34,989 nt of DNA, from positions 1 through 34,989 of the forward strand of contig LBYD01000006.1 of assembly GCA_000995965.1 (NCBI GenBank), read 5' to 3'. This document shows, in pieces, positions 18,230 through 26,767 of this stretch. Position 1 is the first letter of the stretch, and each line of letters starts with the position of its first letter. Under the pieces are notes generated by a model that searched no databases, had not been told where the DNA came from, and saw only the letters and a program-made list of their open reading frames with translations. The translations under genes were made by a program, and so were the position numbers. The stretch is from Candidatus Moranbacteria bacterium GW2011_GWC2_40_12. GTDB lineage: Bacteria; Patescibacteriota; Minisyncoccia; Moranbacterales; UBA11712.

Positions 18230-20743
18230 ATGGAGAAATATAATCCTCAAGAAATCGAGAAAAAATGGCAAAAATACTGGGCGGACTATCCCGAACTTTT
18301 CGAAGCGGATGAGAAGCCGGAAAAGGCCAAATTCTATTGCCTCGATATGTTTCCCTATCCGTCCGGAGACGGGCTTCATGTCGGGCACGTGGAAGGTTAT
18401 ACCGCTTCGGACATTTATTCGCGTTATCAGCGGATGAATGGGAAGAATATTTTGCACCCGATAGGCTGGGATGCTTTCGGTCTGCCGGCGGAAAATTTTG
18501 CCATCAAGTCCGGAGTTCAACCGGCTGAGTCAACCCAAAAAAATATCAAAACTTTTACGGAGCAGATCAAGAGCCTCGGGCTTTCCTATGACTGGTCGCG
18601 CGAGATCGACACATCAAGTCCGGAATACTACAAGTGGACCCAGTGGTTCTTTTTATTTTTGCATGAAAACGGCCTGGCGTACCGGAAATATGCCAAAGTG
18701 AACTGGTGCGAATCGTGCAAAACAGTTCTCGCGAATGAGCAAGTTGAAGACGGAGTTTGCGAACGCTGCAAAAATGAAGTGATCCAGAAAGATATGGAGC
18801 AGTGGTTTTTCAAGATTACGGATTTTGCGGAAGATTTGATAAAGGATCTCGACAAATTGGACTGGCCGGAATCGACTAAGACGGCGCAGAAAAACTGGAT
18901 CGGCAAAAGCGAGGGAGCGGTGATCAAGTTCAAAGTTCAAAGTGAAAAGTTGAAAGTTGTGGGAGATTACTTTTTGGAAACTTTTACCACGAGATTGGAT
19001 ACTATTTATGGCTGCACCTATTGCGTTGTGGCGCCGGAACACAAAGTCTTGGAAGAAACAAGAAATGAGATAGAAAATATTGAGGAAATTGATAAATATA
19101 TAAATCAGGCCAAAAAGAAAACCGATCTTCAGCGGACGGATCTTCAGAAGGAAAAAACGGGAGTGGAAATAAAAGGCATGAAAGCCGTCAATCCCTTCAC
19201 GAAAGAAGAAGTCCCGATTTTCGTGGCTGATTACGTGCTTTCTACCTATGGAACCGGCGCGGTGATGGCTGTCCCGGCGCATGACGAACGGGACTTTGAG
19301 TTCGCGAAAAAGTACAATTTGCCGATAAAAAATGTGATTCTTCCAAAAAAATTATTAGAGATACCAAGAAACATGGAAGATATAGCAGCCGGCGCCAAAA
19401 CAGAACTGCGAGTCGAATCCGAATGCTTTACGTGTGATGGAGAATTGATTAATTCCGGTAAATATTCCAATCTCGCATCCGAAAAAGCCCGCGAGGAGAT
19501 GGCGAAGTGGCTTGAGAAAAATAATTTGGGCGGGAAAAAGATAACCTACAAATTGCGGGACTGGCTGATTTCGCGGCAAAGATATTGGGGCGCGCCAATA
19601 CCCGTCATTTATTGCAAAAATTGTTCTACCCTAGAGCTGAGCTCTAGGGTCGTTCCTATTCCGGAAAATGATTTGCCGGTTTTGCTTCCGGAAGTGAAAG
19701 ATTATCGCCCGAAAGGAACGTCGCCGCTGGAGACGAATCCCTCATTTGTGAACGTGAAATGCCCGAAGTGCGGCGGGAGTGCGAAACGCGAAACAGACAC
19801 AATGGACACGTTCGTTTGTTCAAGCTGGTATTTTTTCCGGTTCGCGGATCCGGGGAACAAAAAAGAATTCGCCGCGAAAGAGAAAATCAAAAAATGGCTG
19901 CCAGTTGATCTTTATATCGGCGGCAAAGAGCACACGGTTCTTCATTTGCTGTATTCCCGATTTTTCACGAAGGCTTTGCATAAATTCGGCTATATCGATT
20001 TTGACGAGCCGTTCACGAAGTTGCGCCATCAGGGAATCGTCCTTGCTGAAGACGGACGGAAAATGTCGAAGTCTCTGGGGAACGTCATCAATCCCGATGA
20101 AATAGTGGAAAAATACGGCGCGGATGTTTTGCGGCTGTATGAAATGTTCATGGGCCCGCTGGAGGACTCAAAAGCGTGGAATACGAAAAGCATAATCGGG
20201 CTAAAAAGATTTTTGGAAAGAGTATGGCGCTTAAAATCCCAAATCCCCGCTGACGCCAAAGCTTTGGCGGGCAAGCAAAATCCGAAACTTAATTCTTTTT
20301 TACACAAAACTATCAAAAAAGTCACCGAAGATATTGAAAATTTGCGCTTCAATACCGCGATTTCCGCAATGATGATGCTGGTTAATGAAATGGAAAAAGA
20401 AAATAATATTCCAATTACCAATTACCAATTACTAATTACTATTCTCGCTCCCTTTGCTCCCCACATTGCCGAAGAAATCTGGTCGAGTCTCGGCCACAAA
20501 AACTCTGTTTTCCTCGAAAAATGGCCGGAGCATGATATAGAGTTGATAAAAGATGAGGAAATCACAATCATTGTCCAAATCAACGGAAAAATGCGGGACC
20601 AGCTGAAGCTGGCGGCGGGCGCGGGCGAGGAGGATGTGAAAAAAATGGCGCTCGAAAGCGGGAAAGTGAAGAAATATGTTGAAGGGAAAAATATCCGGAA
20701 AATTATATTCGTGAAAGACAGACTGATTAATTTCGTAATCTGA
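18230..20743 (+). CDS. leuS: Leucyl-tRNA synthetase, with an in-frame palindrome-encoded peptide
   Basis: MFPYPSGDGLHVGHVEGYTASDI (HIGH), GWDAFGLPAENFAI, GRKMSKSLGNVINPDEIV (KMSKS). Confidence 0.97.
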   Translation: MEKYNPQEIEKKWQKYWADYPELFEADEKPEKAKFYCLDMFPYPSGDGLHVGHVEGYTASDIYSRYQRMNGKNILHPIGWDAFGLPAENFAIKSGVQPAESTQKNIKTFTEQIKSLGLSYDWSREIDTSSPEYYKWTQWFFLFLHENGLAYRKYAKVNWCESCKTVLANEQVEDGVCERCKNEVIQKDMEQWFFKITDFAEDLIKDLDKLDWPESTKTAQKNWIGKSEGAVIKFKVQSEKLKVVGDYFLETFTTRLDTIYGCTYCVVAPEHKVLEETRNEIENIEEIDKYINQAKKKTDLQRTDLQKEKTGVEIKGMKAVNPFTKEEVPIFVADYVLSTYGTGAVMAVPAHDERDFEFAKKYNLPIKNVILPKKLLEIPRNMEDIAAGAKTELRVESECFTCDGELINSGKYSNLASEKAREEMAKWLEKNNLGGKKITYKLRDWLISRQRYWGAPIPVIYCKNCSTLELSSRVVPIPENDLPVLLPEVKDYRPKGTSPLETNPSFVNVKCPKCGGSAKRETDTMDTFVCSSWYFFRFADPGNKKEFAAKEKIKKWLPVDLYIGGKEHTVLHLLYSRFFTKALHKFGYIDFDEPFTKLRHQGIVLAEDGRKMSKSLGNVINPDEIVEKYGADVLRLYEMFMGPLEDSKAWNTKSIIGLKRFLERVWRLKSQIPADAKALAGKQNPKLNSFLHKTIKKVTEDIENLRFNTAISAMMMLVNEMEKENNIPITNYQLLITILAPFAPHIAEEIWSSLGHKNSVFLEKWPEHDIELIKDEEITIIVQINGKMRDQLKLAAGAGEEDVKKMALESGKVKKYVEGKNIRKIIFVKDRLINFVI
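19628..19650. repeat. Family C palindrome in frame inside leuS (TLELSSRV)
   Basis: ACCCTAGAGCTGAGCTCTAGGGT, perfect 23-bp palindrome around a central G. Confidence 0.97.
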
Positions 20744-20834
20744 TTTACGAATTACGAATCCGCTTCGCTCTACGAATATACAAATTACGAATTTTATGCA
20801 TTCGTATATTCGTACAGATTCGTAATTCGTATAG
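20744..20834. repeat. Inverted-repeat element, ACGAATTACGAATC family, copy 1
   Basis: tttACGAATTACGAATCcgcttcgctcTACGAATATACaaa ... ttcGTATATTCGTAcaGATTCGTAATTCGTata. Confidence 0.85.
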
Positions 20835-20839
20835 AAATC

Positions 20840-21520
20840 ATGCAAGCTGTTATCATGGCCGCCGGTGAAGGAACGAGAATGCGGCCGCTAACCAATAAGA
20901 CTCCAAAACCGATGCTGCGCGTGAAAGGCAAGCCTATTTTGGAGTGGACGATCAGTTTTCTCCCGGAAAAAGTTGATGAGGTGATCATCATCGTCAATTA
21001 TCTCGCAGACCAGATCCGAAATTATTTCGGAGAAGAATGGAAAGGAAGAAAAATAAAATACGTTTTTCAAAAAGAACTCAATGGCACGGGCGGAGCAATT
21101 CACGCCTGCAAGGACATTCTTCGAAACAAGTTCCTGGTCATCAACGGGGACGATCTGTTTTTCAAAAAAGATCTTGAAAAACTTTGCCGGGAAGAACTGG
21201 CGGCGATGGCTTTCGAGGTCGAAGACCCTTCTAAATTCGGCGTGTTTAAGATGGATAAAGACGGCAACTTGCTGGATATCATTGAGAAGCCTCAAGAAAA
21301 AGATAACAAGCTGGCGAATATCGGGGCGTATGTGCTCAACAGAAATTTTTTCGATTATGCTTTGGTCCGGATCACAGAAAAAGAGTTCGGCCTTCCGCAA
21401 ACGATGGCCAAGATGACTGACAAGTATAAAGTGAAGGTTTTTCCGACGGCGCATTGGTTTCCCATCGGCAATCCTGATGACCTCGCGAGAGCCCAGACGG
21501 AAATTGAAAAATTCGTGTAG
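20840..21520 (+). CDS. NDP-sugar nucleotidyltransferase
   Basis: MQAVIMAAGEGTRMRPLTNKTPKPMLRVKGKPILEW, VINGDDLF, IEKPQEKDNKLANIGAYV. Confidence 0.88.
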   Translation: MQAVIMAAGEGTRMRPLTNKTPKPMLRVKGKPILEWTISFLPEKVDEVIIIVNYLADQIRNYFGEEWKGRKIKYVFQKELNGTGGAIHACKDILRNKFLVINGDDLFFKKDLEKLCREELAAMAFEVEDPSKFGVFKMDKDGNLLDIIEKPQEKDNKLANIGAYVLNRNFFDYALVRITEKEFGLPQTMAKMTDKYKVKVFPTAHWFPIGNPDDLARAQTEIEKFV

Positions 21521-21522
21521 TC

Positions 21523-21560
21523 TTTACGAATTACTAATCGATTACGAATATACGAATAAA
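21523..21560. repeat. Partial (half) copy of the ACGAATTACGAATC element
   Basis: TTTACGAATTACTAATCGATTACGAATATACGAATAAA. Confidence 0.7.
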
Positions 21561-21573
21561 CAGTTTTTCATTT

Positions 21574-21593
21574 CCCAAGATTCGATCTTAGGA
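21574..21593. repeat. Palindromic unit CCCAAGATTCGATCTTAGGA (family F)
   Basis: AAGAT/ATCTT dyad with CC/GG ends; U-G pairing possible on the - strand transcript only. Confidence 0.55.
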
Positions 21594-21623
21594 TGAAAGG
21601 ATTAATTTTTTAAAGTAAGATAT

Positions 21624-22595
21624 TTGGTTGTGCTTGAACATCTGAAACAAAAAAAACACCAAATATTTCCCGGAGCGGCTCTTGCGGTTTTTCTTCTTTT
21701 TTTCGGGATTCCGGCAAGCGGGGACCTTTATGATTTCTATGTAGACGCAAGCAGCAGCGCGGCGAAGGAAAATGGGAGCGAGGCATATCCTTTCAAAACT
21801 ATCGGAGCGGCAATCCGGCACATCGAAAGCGAAAGTTTTGACAATAAAAATATTTTCGTGAAAAAAGGGACATATGCGGAACAAGTCGAGCTCACCAGCG
21901 ACTCAAATCTCATCGGAGAAAACCGGAGCGAAACCATAATCGACGCGACAGGACGGGCTTACGGAATATATTTCCGCTCGACCAACAGCCAATTGAGCAA
22001 TCTGACGGTGAAAAAAGCGGTTACCAACATAAGAGTAAACAAAAGATCGCGGGCTGTCATTGCCAATTGCACGATCAAAGAATCAATGTCAGACGGAATT
22101 ATAGTTGACCGGTCCGGCAACTCAAAAAAATACAAATTTACGTTCAAATACGGAAGCGTTGAAGACAGCGGAAAAAGGGGAATGTATATTTTCAAAAGAC
22201 AAGTTGAAATCAGAAACAGCCTGATCAGGGGAAGCGGAGAGGAAGGAGTGGATCTTCACGCAAGTTTGCGCGGAATCATCAGGGACAACGAAATCAAAAG
22301 CAACGGCGAATCGGGAATTGAAATGATCCTCGCGGGAACGAAGATAACGATAAAGGGAAACAGTCTTTCCAGCAACGGGGCGCAAGGAATCGCGATTCAG
22401 GTTTATAACTCCAAACGCGGAACCGTGAAACTCACCTCAAACAGCATCCGGAATAACGGCGCGTATGGCGTCCGCTACGCGCGATATGATCGCGGAAAAC
22501 TGAAAATGAAATTCAAAGATTTCATCGCGAAATGCGTGAAACGCAGAAAAAATTCAATCGGCGCGAACTCGGGAGGGGATTATGGCTATCAGTGA
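21624..22595 (+). CDS. Secreted right-handed parallel beta-helix (pectate-lyase-fold-like) protein
   Basis: Signal peptide, YPFKTIGAAIRHIES...IFVKKGTYAEQVEL, repeated I-x-x-N-x-I turns (IRDNEIKSNGESGIEM, IKGNSLSSNGAQGIAI, LTSNSIRNNGAYGVRY). Confidence 0.8.
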   Translation: MVVLEHLKQKKHQIFPGAALAVFLLFFGIPASGDLYDFYVDASSSAAKENGSEAYPFKTIGAAIRHIESESFDNKNIFVKKGTYAEQVELTSDSNLIGENRSETIIDATGRAYGIYFRSTNSQLSNLTVKKAVTNIRVNKRSRAVIANCTIKESMSDGIIVDRSGNSKKYKFTFKYGSVEDSGKRGMYIFKRQVEIRNSLIRGSGEEGVDLHASLRGIIRDNEIKSNGESGIEMILAGTKITIKGNSLSSNGAQGIAIQVYNSKRGTVKLTSNSIRNNGAYGVRYARYDRGKLKMKFKDFIAKCVKRRKNSIGANSGGDYGYQ

Positions 22596-22598
22596 TTT

Positions 22599-22731
22599 CT
22601 TTACGAATTACGAATCCGTTTCGCTCTGCGAATATACGAATAAATTTGTTTGTAAGAGTGATGCTGAATTATATAATAAAACTTGCTCAATTCGCCAATT
22701 CGTATATTCGTACAGATTCGTAATTCGTAAA
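22599..22731. repeat. Inverted-repeat element, ACGAATTACGAATC family, copy 2 (larger loop)
   Basis: TTTACGAATTACGAATCcgtttcgctctgCGAATATACGAA ... TTCGTATATTCGtacaGATTCGTAATTCGTAAA. Confidence 0.85.
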
Positions 22732-22735
22732 ATAT

Positions 22736-24091
22736 ATGAAACTATTCGGAACAGACGGCATTCGAGGAGTTGCCGGCGGAGAAAAAATGAATCCGGAAGT
22801 TGTTGCGGCGTTCGGAAGATCGATTGTTTCTTTTTGCCGGAAAAGAAATCTTCCGGAAAAAATAATTGTCGGAAGAGACACGCGTGAGTCAGGTTTGATG
22901 TTTGAAGAGGCGCTTGTCGCGGGAATATCTTCAGCCGGTGGCGAAGCGGCTGTCGCGGGAATTTTGCCGACCCCGGCTCTGGCCTTCCTCATCAAAGAGC
23001 AAAGGGCGGGGGCGGGGATCGTGATTTCAGCCTCGCACAATCCCTTTCAGGACAACGGCCTAAAGCCTTTCAAAAATGACGGCACAAAGCTTTCGGAAGA
23101 GGAAGAAAAAGAACTTGAAGGATATATATTGAAAAAAATATCATCAGGCACAAATGACAACATTTCAGGAAAGAGTTCTGTAGTGCAGGAAGCCAAAGAA
23201 AAGTATATAAAGTTTTTTTTGGATAAAACCAGTTATTTTTTTACCCTAGAGCTCAGCTCTAGGGTAAAAAAGCGACTAGTTCTTGACTGCGCGAACGGCG
23301 CCACTTTTGAAGTTGCTCCGGCGATATTTGAAAAAATTGCCAAAGAGACAGGGTTGATCAACGCAAATCCTGACGGAACAAATATCAACAAAAATTGCGG
23401 TTCCCAGCATCCGGAAAGTTTGAAAAGAGAAGTTCTCGCGAAAAAAGCGGATTTGGGCCTTGCTTTTGACGGTGACGGGGACCGGGTCATTGCGGTCGAT
23501 GAAAAAGGAAACGCGCTGACAGGCGACCAGATGATGTATGTCATTGCAAAATTTTTGAAGGAAAAAGGGAAACTCAAAAATAATTTGGTTGTGACGACTG
23601 TCATGAGCAATCTCGGATTCGTTGGCGCGCTAAGCAAATTGGGGATCGGACATATCGCCACGGGGGTGGGGGACCGGCAGGTATTTTTTGAAATGAAAAA
23701 TAAAGGCGCGATTTTGGGGGGCGAAGAATCCGGCCATATCATTTTTTTTGATTTTTGTCCGACTGGTGACGGGATCATCGGGGGTTTGATGCTACTCGCG
23801 GCCATGAGCCATTTCAAAAAACCGCTTTCGGAGCTGGCGGAAGAGGTCGCTCTTTTCCCCAAGTTATTGGTCAATGTGGAAGTAAAAAGCAAGCCGGATA
23901 TTGGCTCAATTTCGGAAATTCAGGATATAATAAAGAAAGTGGAAAAAAAGCTTGGAAAAGAAGGACGCGTTCTTGTCCGCTATTCCGGAACGGAAAATTT
24001 GTGCAGGGTGATGGTGGAGGGGAGGGATGAGGGCGAGATTCGCGCTTTTGCCGATGCTATAGCAAAAAAAATTAAAAAACATTTGGGCTAA
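22736..24091 (+). CDS. glmM: Phosphoglucosamine mutase, with an in-frame palindrome-encoded peptide
   Basis: MKLFGTDGIRGVAG, VISASHNPFQDNGLKPF catalytic Ser loop, DGDGDRVIAVDEKG, VRYSGTENLCRVMVEG. Confidence 0.94.
   Translation: MKLFGTDGIRGVAGGEKMNPEVVAAFGRSIVSFCRKRNLPEKIIVGRDTRESGLMFEEALVAGISSAGGEAAVAGILPTPALAFLIKEQRAGAGIVISASHNPFQDNGLKPFKNDGTKLSEEEEKELEGYILKKISSGTNDNISGKSSVVQEAKEKYIKFFLDKTSYFFTLELSSRVKKRLVLDCANGATFEVAPAIFEKIAKETGLINANPDGTNINKNCGSQHPESLKREVLAKKADLGLAFDGDGDRVIAVDEKGNALTGDQMMYVIAKFLKEKGKLKNNLVVTTVMSNLGFVGALSKLGIGHIATGVGDRQVFFEMKNKGAILGGEESGHIIFFDFCPTGDGIIGGLMLLAAMSHFKKPLSELAEEVALFPKLLVNVEVKSKPDIGSISEIQDIIKKVEKKLGKEGRVLVRYSGTENLCRVMVEGRDEGEIRAFADAIAKKIKKHLG
23237..23271. repeat. 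Family C palindrome in frame inside glmM (TLELSSRV), inverted orientation
   Basis: TTTTTTACCCTAGAGCTCAGCTCTAGGGTAAAAAA, 35-bp perfect palindrome. Confidence 0.97.
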
Positions 24092-24101
24092 AAATTAAGC
24101 A

Positions 24102-24205
24102 GAATTGTGAATTTAGAATTGGGAATTGAGAATGGAATAAAGAATATTGGATTCAGAATTCCATATTCCATTCAAAATTCAAAATTCGCAATTCAAAATT
24201 CTAAT
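24102..24205. repeat. Imperfect inverted repeat (aattgggaattgagaatggaata... / ...tattccattcaaaattcaaaattcgcaattc) upstream of glmS
   Basis: Complementary gaatggaata/tattccattc arms and iterated attcaaaattc units. Confidence 0.65.
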
Positions 24206-24208
24206 TTT

Positions 24209-26038
24209 ATGTGCGGTATTGTGGGATATATTGGAAAAAGAGAGGCATTACCCATCCTCATGGACGGGCTGAAGCGCCTAGAGTATCGCGGTTATGACTC
24301 GGCTGGCATTTCCGTTTTTTCAGGCGGCAAGGTTGTCACCGAGAGAGCAGTCGGAAAAGTGGCGGAACTGGAAAACAAAATAAACGGCAAAAAAATATCG
24401 GGATGCATCGGAATCGCCCACACCCGATGGGCGACTCACGGAAAACCAACGGAAAAAAACGCCCATCCGCACTGCGATTGCCAGAAAAATATTTTTCTTG
24501 TCCACAATGGGATCATAGAAAACTACAAAGAGCTCAAAGAGGACCTCGAAAAAGCGGGGCACAAGTTTTCTTCCGAGACTGATACGGAAATCGTGGCTCA
24601 TCTCATCGAAGAATATGAAAAGCAGGTGCCGCTTAAAGAAGCCGTCTGGAGGACGCTGGCCCATATTAGTGGAACTTATGGCCTGGCAATTGTTGATCAA
24701 AAAAATCCGGGAAAAATAATCATTGCCCGAAACGGCAGTCCGCTGGTTCTGGGAGTCATGGAAGACGGATACATCATTGCCTCTGATATCGCTCCGATTG
24801 TCTGCTATACCGACCGGGTTATATATCTCGATGACGGGGAGATGGCCGAATTGACCGACGAGAGCCACAAAATCACGAATTTCAAACGCAAGAAGGTCGA
24901 AAAAGAAATTTCGAAAATAGACTGGTCAGTTGAAGAAGCAGAAAAAAAAGGCTATCCCCATTTCATGCTCAAAGAAATCACGGAGCAGCCGGAAGCAGTG
25001 GAAAATTCCATCCGCGGGAGACTGGTGGCTCCGGAAGGCATCGCGAAGCTTGGCGGGCTGCGCGATGTGGCCGAAAAGACGCGCCATCTCAAGAGAATTG
25101 TGGTCGTTTCCTGCGGAACCTCATATTACGCGGGACTGGTCGGAAAATATATGCTCGAGGAATACGCGGGAATCCGGACGGATGTGGAGCATGCTTCGGA
25201 ATTTCGCTATCGGAAGCCGCTGCTTGATGAAAATACGGCGGTTGTCGCGATTTCCCAATCGGGCGAGACGGCTGACACCCTGGCGGCGATTCGGGAAGCG
25301 AAAAATAAAGGGGCTCTGACGCTCGGAATCGTGAACGTGGTGGGATCTACTATCGCCCGGGAGACCGACGCCGGCGTATACAACCACGCTGGGCCCGAAA
25401 TCGGCGTCGCTTCAACCAAAGCCTTCACCTCCCAACTTTCGATTTTGGCGCTTCTCACTCTTTTTCTGGGCCGGCAGAGGGAAATGTCCCTAGTAACGGG
25501 AAAAAGAATCGCCGAAGAATTGGCTGAAATTCCTCATCTCATGAGGAGGATTTTGAAAAAGGCAAATGATATAAAAATGATTGCCGAAAAGTATTCCGAA
25601 TATTCAAATTTTCTGTATCTTGGGAGGAAATACAATTATCCGATTGCCATGGAAGGAGCGCTGAAAATCAAAGAAATTTCCTATGTCCATGCCGAAGGGT
25701 ATCCTTTTGGTGAGATGAAGCACGGGCCGATCGCGCTTATCGACAAGAATTTTCCAACCATGGCGATCGCAACAAGTGACAGCGTCTATGAAAAGACCCT
25801 TTCCGGAATCCAAGAAGTGAAAGCCCGCAGCGGGAAGGTGATTGCCATTGCCACAAAAGGGGACAGAGAAATCCAAAAAATGGTCGACGATGTGATTTAT
25901 ATTCCCAAGACGCTTGAAATGCTCACTCCGCTTCTCTCCGTCATTCCATTGCAGCTTTTCGCCTACTACTGCGCGGTGAGCAAAGGATTGGATGTTGACA
26001 AGCCGCGCAATCTTGCCAAAAGCGTAACCGTGGAATAA
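24209..26038 (+). CDS. glmS: Glutamine-fructose-6-phosphate aminotransferase
   Basis: MCGIVGYIGKREALPILMDGLKRLEYRGYDSAGI; HTRWATHGKPTEKNAHPH; SQSGETADTLAAIREAK; C-terminal KPRNLAKSVTVE. ATG 24209 preferred over GTG 24107. Confidence 0.97.
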   Translation: MCGIVGYIGKREALPILMDGLKRLEYRGYDSAGISVFSGGKVVTERAVGKVAELENKINGKKISGCIGIAHTRWATHGKPTEKNAHPHCDCQKNIFLVHNGIIENYKELKEDLEKAGHKFSSETDTEIVAHLIEEYEKQVPLKEAVWRTLAHISGTYGLAIVDQKNPGKIIIARNGSPLVLGVMEDGYIIASDIAPIVCYTDRVIYLDDGEMAELTDESHKITNFKRKKVEKEISKIDWSVEEAEKKGYPHFMLKEITEQPEAVENSIRGRLVAPEGIAKLGGLRDVAEKTRHLKRIVVVSCGTSYYAGLVGKYMLEEYAGIRTDVEHASEFRYRKPLLDENTAVVAISQSGETADTLAAIREAKNKGALTLGIVNVVGSTIARETDAGVYNHAGPEIGVASTKAFTSQLSILALLTLFLGRQREMSLVTGKRIAEELAEIPHLMRRILKKANDIKMIAEKYSEYSNFLYLGRKYNYPIAMEGALKIKEISYVHAEGYPFGEMKHGPIALIDKNFPTMAIATSDSVYEKTLSGIQEVKARSGKVIAIATKGDREIQKMVDDVIYIPKTLEMLTPLLSVIPLQLFAYYCAVSKGLDVDKPRNLAKSVTVE

Positions 26039-26045
26039 GACAGTC

Positions 26046-26096
26046 TACCCTAGAGCTGAGCTCTAGGGTAGGTTTTAGCTCTAGGGTAGGTTTTAG
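26046..26096. repeat. Family C palindrome plus tandem duplicated half (5' flank of RAYT3)
   Basis: TACCCTAGAGCTGAGCTCTAGGGTA then GGTTTT-AGCTCTAGGGTA-GGTTTT. Confidence 0.93.
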
Positions 26097-26107
26097 GGAA
26101 AATAAAA

Positions 26108-26767
26108 ATGAGGAAAATACAATTTGCAAACGGGGAATATTACCATTTATATAATAGAGGAGTAGATAAGAGGAGAATCTTTCAAGACAGTCGTGATTTT
26201 GAAAGATTTCTGTTGTCAATGGATTTGCTTAGTGACCAAAATGACGGGCTGATGATTGCCTGGAGAGATTATAAGGAAAATAATCCCGAAGCTGAACTTC
26301 CGGACTTTCCCTTACTCAAGAAAAAAAGAAAAAAATTAGTTGAATTTGTATGTTATTGCCTGAATCCGAATCATTATCATCTCGTCGTCAAACAATTAGA
26401 TGAAAGAGGAATAGAAAGATTCATGCATAAACTAGGGACAAGTCACACTAATTATTTCAACACGAAGAATAAACGAACCGGTGCTCTATTTCAAGGAAGA
26501 TTCAAAGCAATCCGCATAAAATCCAACTCCAAGCTATTGTATCTTTCGGCTTATGTGAATATGAATCATTTCATACACGGATTTAGGCAAAAGGAATGGA
26601 AATACTCAAGCCTTTTAGAATATCTCGGAAAGCGAAAGAGTGGTCTGTGCAACAAAAAGATCATCATGGGACAATTTGAAGATATTGCCGATTATAAAAA
26701 ATTTCTTGACGAAAACGCTATATATATGAAAGAAAAAAAAGAAGATGAAAAATACTTACTCGAATAA
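26108..26767 (+). CDS. REP-associated tyrosine transposase, copy 3
   Basis: 219 aa; MRKIQFANGEYYHLYNRGVDKRRIF, CLNPNHYHLVV HUH motif, KRTGALFQGRFKAIRIK. Confidence 0.92.
   Translation: MRKIQFANGEYYHLYNRGVDKRRIFQDSRDFERFLLSMDLLSDQNDGLMIAWRDYKENNPEAELPDFPLLKKKRKKLVEFVCYCLNPNHYHLVVKQLDERGIERFMHKLGTSHTNYFNTKNKRTGALFQGRFKAIRIKSNSKLLYLSAYVNMNHFIHGFRQKEWKYSSLLEYLGKRKSGLCNKKIIMGQFEDIADYKKFLDENAIYMKEKKEDEKYLLE

Noticed and set aside
17618-18520. 300-aa minus-strand ORF
   Set aside because: Runs antisense through the hypothetical + gene and the start of leuS; no recognisable motifs. Probably a shadow ORF.
24092-24208. glmS ribozyme upstream of glmS
   Set aside because: The leader is an A/T-rich iterated inverted repeat; no recognisable glmS ribozyme core seen by eye.
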